Shown here: piece after piece, positions 21,371 through 30,600 of the stretch | How positions within the stretch are numbered: the first letter of the stretch is position 1 | Layout of the letters: every line of letters begins with the position of its first letter | Source: Cladorrhinum sp. PSN259 | Taxonomy: Eukaryota; Ascomycota; Sordariomycetes; Sordariales; Podosporaceae | DNA: 64,000 nt | Reading direction: 5' to 3' | Assembly (NCBI GenBank): GCA_033725935.1 | Contig: MU867067.1 | Location: 656,501-720,500 of the forward strand | Translations under genes and position numbers: made by a program | Notes under the pieces: generated by a model | Databases searched by the model: none | Seen by the model: only the letters and a program-made list of their open reading frames with translations | Told to the model about the DNA's origin: nothing

Positions 21371-22591
21371 TTAGAAGAGAGCAAAGACGCCGGCAACGAC
21401 AGCAAGACCGGAAACGGCGACTGCCGAGACGCTCATGCCGAGCGAAGCACCGCCCTCAACAACACCGCTCTTGGAGGGAGAAGACTCGGTGGTGCCGGAG
21501 CCGGAACCGCCGGTGCTGCCGGCAGAGGAGCTGGAGCCGGAGCCGGAGCCGGAGCCAGTGGCAGAGCTGCCGGAAGCGGAAGCGGTCGAGAAGCCAGTGG
21601 AAGAAGCACCAGACTTGGCGGTGGTGGTGGGGGTATCAAACTTGGTGGGGCAGGTGAGGTCGAAGAGGGGCTTGGTGGACAGGTCCTTGGTGATCTGGAA
21701 CTGCATCTCGTTGTCGGGGTTGGAGTCACGGAGGTTGTACCAGAAGGTGGGGACCTTGTTGAAGAGCTTGCGGCAGCCGATCTCGTTCCAGTAGTACTTG
21801 GCGTTCTCGACGCTGGCCTCAGCCTGATCCCACTTAGGGCCAGAAGAGGGCCATCCAGTCTCGGTAACCCAGATAGGCTTGCCACCAACGGCAGCAGCAA
21901 CGGCATCGAAGGCACGGTCAAAGAGGTAACCGGAGTTCTTGATGTTGTTGCCCTTGCCAGACTCGTAGTATGGGTACTCGTCGACACCAACCCAGTCGAG
22001 AGCATCAACGACCTTCTTGTTAGTTCCGTTGACATAGGCATCCCAGGTGTCGACGTGGCCAACGGGAACGCTGGCCAAGGCGGTGCCGGCAACAGACTTC
22101 TTGTAGTCGTTGATGAACTTGAGGAGGACATCAGGACCGGCACCGACGCCGGCCTTGTTCTTCATGCCGGTCTCGGAGTCGCGGTAGAGATCCTCACTGC
22201 CAATGGACATGCCGATGACGAGGTCGGTGAAGTCCTTTCCGTACTTGGTGATGGCCTTCTTCAGAGCGCTGAGCTCGTTTGCGATGCTGTCAGTGCCGGA
22301 TGTCCAGACGCCGAGGAGGATCTTGGTCTTGGTGTCGATGGCAGCCTCGAAAGCCTGGATGGGGTCGTCCTTGGAGTAGGCCTGGATGTTGGTGTACAAA
22401 CGCACAGCGTTGAACTTTCCAGGAGCGCCGACGAGCTTCTGAGCGGTGTTGAACTCTTGCAACCAGTCGGCCTTGAACTTTGCGGAACGATCAGCCAAGG
22501 TGGCGCCGGAGTTGAAGCCGAGGTAGTTCTCAGCAGACACGCCCGAGGCGAGTACGCCGGCGACGGCGGCCAAAGCTGCAGAGGCACGCAT
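21371..22591 (-). CDS. eglC: GPI-anchored endo-1,3-beta-glucanase, GH17 (EglC-like)
   Basis: A single exon of 406 aa. A signal peptide (residues 1-20, ending at SAEN) is followed by a GH17 barrel at about 21-320. Glu133 in IGSEDLYR is the expected acid/base and Glu244 in WVTETGWPSS the nucleophile. Next comes a Ser/Thr/Gly-rich linker (about 325-380) and a hydrophobic tail typical of a GPI-anchor signal. This arrangement matches the EglC glucan endo-1,3-beta-glucosidases of Aspergillus and relatives, which act on wall beta-1,3-glucan at the plasma membrane or in the wall. Codon use is strongly C-biased at third positions, suggesting high expression. The 5' leader is pyrimidine-rich. Confidence 0.93.
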   Translation of the reverse strand: MRASAALAAVAGVLASGVSAENYLGFNSGATLADRSAKFKADWLQEFNTAQKLVGAPGKFNAVRLYTNIQAYSKDDPIQAFEAAIDTKTKILLGVWTSGTDSIANELSALKKAITKYGKDFTDLVIGMSIGSEDLYRDSETGMKNKAGVGAGPDVLLKFINDYKKSVAGTALASVPVGHVDTWDAYVNGTNKKVVDALDWVGVDEYPYYESGKGNNIKNSGYLFDRAFDAVAAAVGGKPIWVTETGWPSSGPKWDQAEASVENAKYYWNEIGCRKLFNKVPTFWYNLRDSNPDNEMQFQITKDLSTKPLFDLTCPTKFDTPTTTAKSGASSTGFSTASASGSSATGSGSGSGSSSSAGSTGGSGSGTTESSPSKSGVVEGGASLGMSVSAVAVSGLAVVAGVFALF

Positions 22592-24365
22592 TGTGTATGA
22601 TGTTGTGTAGATATTGATTTCCTTCTTGGCGATTGCGTCACTCCGGGGTGGGAAATAATTCGTTAGCCGTCGGCGGTGGTGAAAACGATGACGGGGATAA
22701 AACGGATAATGCTAATGAGCGCGAGAAGTGTGGTAAAACGGTTCGAGTTTAAAATGGAAAGAATGTGGGCGTCTCGAAAGACGGTTGGATGCAGAGAGAG
22801 AGAGAGAGAAAAAAAGATGGAAACGGAAACAAGAGAATGTTGTTCTTGTTGTTGGAGGACAGTGATGTAAAAGGAAACGAAGGAAACATGGCCAGCTGGG
22901 TCAGAAATTATTCTTGGAAAGGACGCGCCACTTCCCCTGACCTGACCTCCCTGTCGCTGCAGGGGCTGAAATCGGGGAAGTGAAAGGCTGGCAGGCACAG
23001 CCCCCAAGAAATCTCTTGGCAAATGCCGATCCGAGGGAGTCGCGGTGGGTCGGTGGTCCACGATACGACAATGAAGCATTTTACGGGAAAGTGCAACGTC
23101 TCTTAGCTTTCAATCCTGTGCAGTGTGCATAAGTCCACATGATTGAGTTCTGACAATTCTTTTTTTTTGTTTTTTTTTTGTCTTGTGCAATCCGTATCCC
23201 AAATGGCTCCCGTGGCTCCCTCTCGTAATGCGGTTGCATTTGTTGGAAAAGTGCCACAAGTGCCCACCAATCCAACACATTCCCCTGGCATCTGACCCAC
23301 ATTTAAAATCTTGCAGCTACCCCGCTGTCGCCCCTTTTTTCCAGCTTTGCCGTAGTTTGGATTTCAGTTGTGGAGAAATCGAGCAACCTGAAAAACCGGG
23401 AAACCTCCCCAACGGCCGCGGCCCCGAGGTCGTTGACGAGAGACCCATTTCATGTTTCACAATTCAATCAGGAACGGTGATGTCCGCCTGTCAAGGCTGG
23501 ACATTTGCGGCAAGCGATCAGCGGGCCGGTCTCTGATCGCGTCGCCGTTTGGTCGGGTTCAGATGAAATCGGATTTCGGTACGCTTCAGAAGTAACAGTT
23601 GTCTGTCACCTGTCGCCTCTCGGTGGTGAGATGCCCCTGGAAATGGAAGCCGGCTAGAAGCTTTCATTTGCCATTTCACTTCCACATTTCAGGGGTGAAT
23701 ATTACGAGATCTGCCAAAGCGGAAAGTGACTGACAGTTGAGTGACACTGCACCAGTGCACCCAGGGGTCTGGGTCAGGCGGCATGTCCCCGAAATAAGTG
23801 TACTACTAGCTTAGCGCCGGGATATCGTTAACAACCAACTACAAGTTTCAACGGTGCATTCAAGACAATTTTTGGTTCACAACTCACTTATGCATCGAGA
23901 TGCACTATAGCATATGAAATACTTTTCTTGTTTTTCGTTGTCTATACAGTACCGTGCGCCGAATCGCCGGGAAAGCATCAACATGATATTCTCGTGTTCC
24001 CACTCATCCAGTGTGGGAGACTGGCTGCTTGTTGAGTTGACAACACCAAAACACATATGTAGCCCTGTTCGGATAGATGTTGGAAGCGACTCATGCAGTA
24101 GAATTTTTCTACTTGTCATTGCTTACACCGTTTATCATTATCGGGTCGAGTGCACACCCGGTGAGTATGGGAGAGTGATTTACGACGACGCGAGGGATAA
24201 CTTGATTCATAGCCTGGGACCCGGGCAAGGTTGTTGAATTACAGCACTGGCTCCATGCCATGAACTGGAAGGCTTCCACGCTGATATTTGTTGAAAGCAA
24301 CACATCTTATTTCCCCAGCAACCAAGATTACCTACTGGCTGATGTTTACATGCTTCGAAAGGACC
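22592..24365. other. Intergenic
   Basis: Upstream region of the EglC-like gene and 3' flank of the CHORD-like gene. It contains a (GA)n run at 22793-22809 and T-rich tracts near 23161-23180. Short frames on both strands show no domain. Confidence 0.5.
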
Positions 24366-24932
24366 CTAAGCCTTCCGCTGCTTCTTCCTGGTCTTTGCGG
24401 GACTCGGCAAGTGCCTATCAAAGGTACAACCCTCGTCCTTCTCCTCCCCGGTCTCATCGCAGCATGAATATCTGAATCCAGCAGGGTTGATCTCCCGACT
24501 AAGAGAGCTGTCCATTGCGCCATCGTCTTCATAGCTCCAGCCGCTCCAGCTGTCTGAGCTCTCATCGAGCTCGAGCTCACCTAAATAGCAGATTTCAAGA
24601 GGTGTCAGATTAGCTTTTATTCCTCTTCAGGGTTGATGGACAGGAAGCTCACCTGGGTGGTACTGGCACGACTCCTGCGTGTTAGTTTCGTTGTCCCCGA
24701 GGATGAATGGCTCTTGGCAGCTAGGTCGAGTGCAGATGCCGACAATGGGGACGTCTCTTTTGCGTTTATTGCTGTCTTCGGTGGTATCTTCTGGCTCGTA
24801 ACTGTCGAGCATGCTGAGGCTTGTGTGAATGCGGTACTTCAGTTGGGGGTCAGAGTCCCCGAGCGCTTGAAGCACGGCCTTGAGGTGGTAGTCAGGCGCA
24901 TCATCGAGGATTGCATCAATAAGGGAGGCCAT
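24366..24932 (-). CDS. CHORD-like small zinc-binding protein
   Basis: Two exons, 24932-24653 and 24580-24366, with a 72-nt intron; 164 aa. The first 45 residues are helical. Then a Cys/His set follows: Cys67, Cys72, Cys89 and His92 (CQYHPGE), then Cys133-Cys134, Cys145 and His150. The order C-x4-C-x16-C-x2-HPG...CC-x10-C-x4-H closely follows the CHORD zinc domain (C..C..F....C.YHPG......CC......GC....H), which binds two Zn2+. The intron falls exactly after HPG. A basic tail (KTRKKQRK) could be a nuclear signal. CHORD proteins act with HSP90/SGT1, but this single-domain fungal form is divergent and its role is unknown. Confidence 0.8.
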
Positions 24933-26123
24933 GATGGCAGGTTAAGTTTGATGCTTTCCTTTTTGTTTCTACTGAAAGAATTGGCTGTCCGTTGATGAGT
25001 TGTTTTCTTGACAGATTTTTGCTACGTAGGAGCCCACAGTCCCGCTGCGGGAAAGGGCTCCGCAACCCAGCAATGCATCCATGCATTGGCTTGCGGTGTC
25101 TTTCGTCATCTCAGCAAAAGCATGATGATGGGCAGGGGACCCCACTTGTTGTTCAACGGGTCCATGGTGAATTCCTCGTGCAATGGGATGGTCGTTATTT
25201 GAAATTACTGCAGAAGCGTGACAAGCTCGAACAATGCCAGTGTCTATTATGATGCTCACACTATATCATCCCTGAAAGGTTACGATGTCCTGCCCCAGAG
25301 CTATATTTTAAGCACCTCCGATGATAAGATGCTAGCGGCTGTGCGGGTAGTATGTAAAGAAGATGGCTAGGTACGTGCGCGATGGGATTGCAACTTATCT
25401 CAAGAACCTTTGAACCACTGGCGATTACCATGCATTGGTGTCACCGAGTTCAGAGTCCATAGGCACCTGTTGAAAACTCCGATTTGCAGCCGGCACAAAC
25501 AGCACTATTCTGAGCCGAATAACCAACAGCGTTGTGATTGATTGTGTTGGGTACCCAGCAACCTGTTGGATGCAGAGAGAGCGGTTGCACCTCTCGCAGC
25601 AATACTTTTATGCGGGATATCAGTCATTGTTAGCAAGTACTATACAAGAAAAGTAATAAGTGATTGAATAACGGCAAAACGAGTGACCGTGATCGTAGAT
25701 TCGCGAGAAACGAAACATGATGAAGTTAATATGCGTAAACAAAACCATGGCTTGTGGTTGTGCTTTATAATCTGGACCTGGAAGGAATTGTTGCGCTAAC
25801 AATCATTCTTTCTGACGGAACAGAAGTGGCAGTTGAAGCTACAAAGAAACTGGACACATCTGTTAAAGCTTCAAGAACGACTCATTTCTTTGTATAAGCA
25901 GGCATGATTAAATATTTTAGCAGTCCGAGGCCTCGCTTTGTCCTCAAATGCATCAACGCCTCAGGCTTGATTCATCAGCCACCACAAGGCACAATCGAAG
26001 GGAGTCATCACCCAAGTAACACCACACTTATCTCAACCCAGTCATATCTTTGAAACCCCCCATTCTCAAATTCTTGCCATCATCACCACAATCATCACCA
26101 TAATTAGAATTTCATAAATCACA
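24933..26123. other. Intergenic between divergent genes
   Basis: Promoter space for the CHORD-like gene (leftward) and the unknown 187-aa gene (rightward). No recognised element. Confidence 0.5.
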
Positions 26124-26687
26124 ATGGCACCCTCAATCAACCTACCTTCAAAAGACCTAACCCTCCTCCAAACCTACGTAGCGCCCAATGCGCCGCAAGA
26201 CTACTTTCTCTTCACCATCACCCTTTTTCACAGATACGCAACCGAGTATCTCTTTCCCTTATACACCCGCGGCGTAAAGATCCGGCGACCAAACCAGAAA
26301 CAAATCGAATCGTACCTCTCACTTCCATCTACCCACCCTACAAACTCCTCCTGGATTTTTTATCATGATGATCCCCCCCATAAAAATTGGACACAAGACC
26401 AACACGCAGCAGCATACTTTATGCGCATAATAAAAGGGGATATACAGGGAGAGAAGAAATGGTTAGGGCAAAGTGATGTATGGCCGAGGTGGGTCAGTCA
26501 GTTCTGGTCTGGGCTCATAAGGTTGCAGGATGTTTATATGGAGGAGTGGATGTGGCCTAGGGATGACTTGGAGATTAAAAGGACGTTTAAGAGCGAGGAG
26601 GAGGAGAGCAGGATGAGAGGGGTTTTGGTTGGGTTAGTTGAGGCGATTAAGAGGGAAGAGGGGGATTTTGGGTGGGGAGATTTATAG
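26124..26687 (+). CDS. Conserved-looking hypothetical protein
   Basis: A single-exon 187-aa ORF with an ATG preceded by ACACA and no in-frame alternative. The sequence is rich in Trp, Tyr and Phe (WIFYHDDPPHKNW, WPRWVSQFWSG, EEWMWPRDD) and ends with an acidic/basic helix. There is no signal peptide or membrane segment. I do not recognise the family. The balanced amino-acid content, the ATG placed after an AC-rich leader, and the absence of a competing long frame support a real gene. Confidence 0.6.
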   Translation: MAPSINLPSKDLTLLQTYVAPNAPQDYFLFTITLFHRYATEYLFPLYTRGVKIRRPNQKQIESYLSLPSTHPTNSSWIFYHDDPPHKNWTQDQHAAAYFMRIIKGDIQGEKKWLGQSDVWPRWVSQFWSGLIRLQDVYMEEWMWPRDDLEIKRTFKSEEEESRMRGVLVGLVEAIKREEGDFGWGDL

Positions 26688-27064
26688 GTGAAGAAGAAGA
26701 GTATTGATATATGAGGAGGGGTGTGCTTTATCTCCTGAACGGCTTGTTCGTGCCCCGGAAAGGGATAGAGTATCATTAATATAGCTCAAAATGAGGAACA
26801 AGTTATGGGAATGACTCTTGATTAATACTTGACGAGGTAGGTAAAAGAATAAAATTTTAGGAAGCTGAATAAATCACAAGCCGAACTATCAATCATCATT
26901 TTAACAGAATTGCATCCCTCCTCTTTGGACATGAGCTCAGTTGAAGTTTGTTGTTCACAATTAGTAAGTACACCTAGTTATACACAAAAACTCTTGCACA
27001 TAAAGATTCACGCATTGCATAATGAATTAACAAGAAAATTGAGAAAGTTATAAACATTGTATTT
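26688..27064. other. Intergenic between convergent genes
   Basis: AT-rich 3' flank of the 187-aa gene. No gene is seen; the tandem repeat begins at its right end. Confidence 0.5.
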
Positions 27065-27150
27065 ACTCACCTCTAAAACTCACCTCTAAAACTCACCTCT
27101 AAAACTCACCTCTAAAACTCATCTCTAAAACTCATCTCTAAAACTCACCT
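27065..27150. repeat. 13-bp tandem repeat (6.6 copies)
   Basis: The unit ACTCACCTCTAAA is repeated head-to-tail from 27065. The first four copies are identical, copies 5 and 6 change one C to T (ACTCATCTCTAAA), and a partial seventh ends at 27150. It lies 16 bp past the stop of the pseudokinase gene, so probably within its 3' UTR. Confidence 0.95.
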
Positions 27151-27166
27151 TGCATCATCAACTTTC

Positions 27167-28018
27167 TCAAAGCTCCGGATGCCCATAGCACTCGGGCTCC
27201 AACTCCTTCGAGCAGTAATCACGAGAACTCAAATACTCAAGCACACTATCCATCCTCTCGGGAAGAAGATGATGTCGAGTTCGAACAATTCCAAGAGCCT
27301 TGACCCAATTACCAGCCTGGAACAAGTCCCTGTAGGGCTCATGCTTCTCCATCGCACCCTTCAGCATCCGCTTCCACTGGCGATCACGCGAGGCAAAAAC
27401 AACTCCTCCTCCGAGTTCAATCTCATCAGAAGGAGGCAAGTCACCCCAGAGGAGGGACGAGTACTCCCAAAAGACGGGACAGTACTCGGCACCCGACCAG
27501 CCTGTGATAGCAGTCAGCTTGCGAGTGGCGGTATTGACAAAGATGTATTTCGCGCAGAGATCACCGTGGGTAAAAACAAACGGCGCAAAGTTTGGCATCT
27601 TTTTCAGCAGTTTCCCTTGGATCTCATACAGCCAGGCTGCGCTCTCACCGGGGACCACCAAACCCTCGGTCTCGTCCATGGCTCGGGAGAGCTCGCGGAA
27701 GATGGCCGAGTTGCTCTCCTGATGAGAAAAGTCACAAAAGTCAAACCCCTTAAAGATTAGAGAATGCCCGAGGTTCGGCTGTTCGCGGGGGTGAGTCCGA
27801 GGACACATGCGAACGTTGCCGAGGTGGCGGATCTGCTTGATGGTTAGTGCGACCTCCTCGGCGAGGGAGGTCAGCTCGGTCTCGCTGACGGTCGCCCAAA
27901 TGTCCGCTAGGCTCCTGCTGCAGGTTAGCTTCCTTGCCTCTCCAAGAGATATGCACCGGAGTGAAGGAACCTTGGACTTTAGGAAGGCCAGATTGATCTC
28001 TTCACGGCCGGTGGTCAT
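27167..28018 (-). CDS. APH/choline-kinase-fold protein, probable pseudokinase
   Basis: A 283-aa ORF starting at the ATG at 28018; an in-frame upstream frame to 28036 adds six residues. Residues 10-200 match the C-terminal part of fungal APH-fold phosphotransferases: an HL-rich helix, then FVFTHGDLCAKYIFV (catalytic loop, residues 148-161) and a FWEY motif after ITGWSGAEY. Key residues are changed. The Asn of HGDLxxxN is Tyr158, and the metal-binding Asp of the IIDWE motif is Gly173. The N-lobe, including the ATP-anchoring Lys, is missing unless an upstream exon was overlooked. A GTAAGT motif just upstream of the ATG could belong to a 5' intron. An active kinase is unlikely; a binding or regulatory role, or gene decay, is possible. 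Confidence 0.7.
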   Translation of the reverse strand: MTTGREEINLAFLKSKVPSLRCISLGEARKLTCSRSLADIWATVSETELTSLAEEVALTIKQIRHLGNVRMCPRTHPREQPNLGHSLIFKGFDFCDFSHQESNSAIFRELSRAMDETEGLVVPGESAAWLYEIQGKLLKKMPNFAPFVFTHGDLCAKYIFVNTATRKLTAITGWSGAEYCPVFWEYSSLLWGDLPPSDEIELGGGVVFASRDRQWKRMLKGAMEKHEPYRDLFQAGNWVKALGIVRTRHHLLPERMDSVLEYLSSRDYCSKELEPECYGHPEL

Positions 28019-28428
28019 TTTGAAAGAGGGAATCACTTACCTGTATGTGAAAGTGAGGCTGAGCAGTTCAGAGCTTTGCAGACAACTTGGGAAGTGGTAT
28101 GCTGATGACGATGAGAAAGCTTGGACCTAGTTGGTGGAGGGATACCAGTGTTTTTTTATACAGCCCAGGACATGCTCTCTTAACAGCTCGATTATGTCAG
28201 AACATACCACATTTTTCTGTACACAAAGAATGCGAGGGTTGAAGCACTAACAGACAAAATGTATCAGACACTTTAGACAAAGAAATCATCATGTAACAGA
28301 GCATTGTTATTCGTTCAGCACAATGGTGACTGAGCCAGTAACAGCGGTCTAGCATCTTCCAAAACAAAGTAGAACCACAAAAATAAAACAAAGACATTGT
28401 AAAACCCCCATCATCCACCTTAGTCGGA
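28019..28428. other. Intergenic
   Basis: Upstream region of the pseudokinase gene and 3' flank of the epoxide hydrolase. No N-lobe-like exon is visible on the minus strand here. Confidence 0.5.
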
Positions 28429-29797
28429 CTAATTCTCCATCCCCGCCACGAAATCCTCCAAATCCCTCATGATCTCTCCCGGCTGCTCCAATGCCGCAAA
28501 GTGCCCGCCCACTTCGTGATCCCTCCAAAACGCCACATCCGTGCACCCTTCCATCAATTTTCTCGGCGTCGGCACCACCTCCATGGGGAAATAACTGAAC
28601 CCGAACCTCTTGGGCTTCCTGACCTCGTAACTCGCGTTCGAACTCGGCGGCTGGCCCAGCAGCGCAAACGCCTCCCTGTACGAGTAAAAGCTCGTGTGCG
28701 CCTTTCCCGTCAGCCAGTAAAACGCCACGCTGGCAATCGCCTCCCTCATCAGCTCGCTCGAGTACTTGTACCCGCCGCTCTCCGGCCGCAGCGCAGAATT
28801 AAAGGGGAACGACCCTTTGTCCGTCCACTCCAGGTACTTCTCCCCGATCCACGCCAGCAGCGCGACCGGATTCGTGCTCAGCGCAAGTCCGAGCGTGGCC
28901 GGCCGCGTAGCCTGCTCCATCGCGTACGCGCACCCGTCGGATTTGAACCACTCCCCCCTCTTGACACCCTTCACCTCGCTTTCCGACAGAGAATTCAAGT
29001 CAAAATCCCGAGGAGCAGGTACGGGGCTGTAGTTCAGCAGCACAGAGGTGCACTCCTCGTACCTCGCGCCCAGTATCCGCCCCACTCGCGACCCGATATC
29101 GCCTCCTTGCACGCAGTACGTCTTGAACCCCAGAGTCTCGGTCATCAGGTGATTAACCACCCCGGCGACGTCTTCCATCCCGTAGTGCTGGTCCTTGGGG
29201 AATGCATCAGAGAGGGTGAAACCCGGAAGCGAGGGGACGATGAAGTGGTACGGAAGCTCAGTCGGGTCCGGGTATTTCTGTAAAAACAAGTTGAGAACGC
29301 CGAGAAACTCGAGAACCGAGCCGGGCCAGCCGTGCAGAAAGACGACAGGAGTTGCTGACGGAGAAGAAGAAAAGATGCCGATAAAGTGGATTCGTATCAT
29401 CTTTTCGTTCGACGGGGAGCGCGAGAGGGGGATTGAGGCGGTAAAGTTTGGCAGAGCGTTGATTTTGTTTTCGACTTCGCGCCTAGATGTATATATCTCT
29501 CAGTAAAAAGGTCTTTTTTTCTTGTGTGAGAGAAGAGATGCGGCAGAGAGAAAAAGAAATTTACCAGTCAAATTCCTCTTCCCAGACTCGTTTGGCTTCA
29601 ATCAGCCATTCCCTGCGGAGACCGAGCGATCGAGCGCCGTCGGGCATCGAGTTTTCGTAGCATTCTCCCGGGATGTTGGAGAGCTTGAGGAGAGTTCTTG
29701 TGCGCTCGAGCTCGAGATCAGATATATTGACTCTAAATGGTGCAATGCTCTCTTTCTGGGCAGAGCCAGGGAGCGTGCTGAAGGGAGAGGTGGCCAT
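28429..29797 (-). CDS. Epoxide hydrolase, alpha/beta-hydrolase type
   Basis: Two exons, 29797-29565 and 29482-28429, with an 82-nt intron; 428 aa. An epoxide hydrolase N-terminal domain (residues 15-125, starting IAPFRVNISDLELERTR) precedes the alpha/beta-hydrolase core. The oxyanion motif HGWPGS, nucleophile Asp206 (VQGGDIGSR) and catalytic His405 (VGGHFAALEQP) are all in place. The enzyme opens epoxides to trans-diols in two steps through an alkyl-enzyme ester, in detoxification or secondary metabolism. No signal peptide or membrane anchor is seen, unlike mammalian microsomal forms, so it is probably cytosolic. No biosynthetic cluster genes lie nearby. Confidence 0.92.
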
Positions 29798-30340
29798 GGT
29801 GCCAATGGTTCAGGAACTCGGGGTTACGGTATATGATGTAGAGCAGAAATGAAATTTGAGTTGACTAGATGTGAGAATAACGGTGATGTTCAAGTAAGGT
29901 GTTTATATACAATTCGTTTTTTCTTTTCATAAAGTGATGATCGGTTGTCGATTACGGCTTCTGCTCAAGTGGTGATTGGTGGGTAGTTGTGGGTCCCGCA
30001 TCATCGCAAGCAAGAAAAGAGGCATCTTGCCGAAATATAGCCAGACGTCATCCATAAAATGTACAGAGATCGTCACGCGAAGGGCGCGAGATTTGCAATA
30101 ACACACGACAGATGTAGAAAATCTAGCTAGAGAAATAACATGGGCCAACGTCAGGCTCTGATGGTTTACTCAGCAACTTGATGGGTTCAGACACCCACGT
30201 AGATGACCATGACAGAATAAAAAGAAGTGACGGTTACATAGCTTTGTAACTTCCTCATTTAACATCCAATTGGCACTCACAATAAAACGAATACTAAAAT
30301 AAATATAAAAAAAAATCGCCAACCCCCCCTTTTGTAATGA
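29798..30340. other. Intergenic
   Basis: Upstream region of the epoxide hydrolase, ending in an A-rich tract that is the T-run terminator for the minus-strand tRNA-Ala(TGC). No gene is seen. Confidence 0.5.
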
Positions 30341-30455
30341 TGGACGAGTATGGAGAATTGAACCCTAGACCTTTCGCATTTCTCTCTTTTTCCCTTCTGC
30401 GGTTAAGCAGTGAGAAAATGCAAAGCGAACGCTCTGCCAACTGAGCTACACGCCC
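30341..30455 (-). tRNA. tRNA-Ala (TGC), intron-containing, odd T arm
   Basis: On the minus strand the acceptor GGGCGTG pairs with CTCGTCC, as in the neighbouring tRNA-Ala(AGC). The anticodon loop TTTGCAT carries TGC across a 40-nt intron (30379-30418) after position 37. The T arm has two extra nucleotides compared with its neighbour, leaving a 9-nt T loop and one stem mismatch. It may be a functional but unusual gene, or starting to decay. Confidence 0.75.
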
Positions 30456-30481
30456 CTGAGCTTAAAAGGAGGGAATGGAAA

Positions 30482-30600
30482 TGGACGAGCCCGGAATCGA
30501 ACCGGGGACCTTCCGCAGGATATACCCTACTCAGTCATGAAGAATAACTAAAGTAGGTATCAATGCTAAGCGGGCGCTCTACCAACTGAGCCACACGCCC
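30482..30600 (-). tRNA. tRNA-Ala (AGC), intron-containing
   Basis: Minus-strand cloverleaf with acceptor GGGCGTG/CTCGTCC, anticodon loop TTAGCAT (AGC), a 46-nt intron (30518-30563) after position 37, and a canonical T arm CCCGG-TTCGATT-CCGGG. A short T run follows on the minus strand. It lies 26 bp upstream of the TGC isoacceptor. Confidence 0.9.

Noticed and set aside
22055..22600. 181-codon ORF antisense to the GH17 gene
   Set aside because: Mirror frame caused by strong third-position C bias of the real gene.
27065..27150. CRISPR-like array
   Set aside because: The 13-bp units are contiguous with no spacers, so this is a plain minisatellite.
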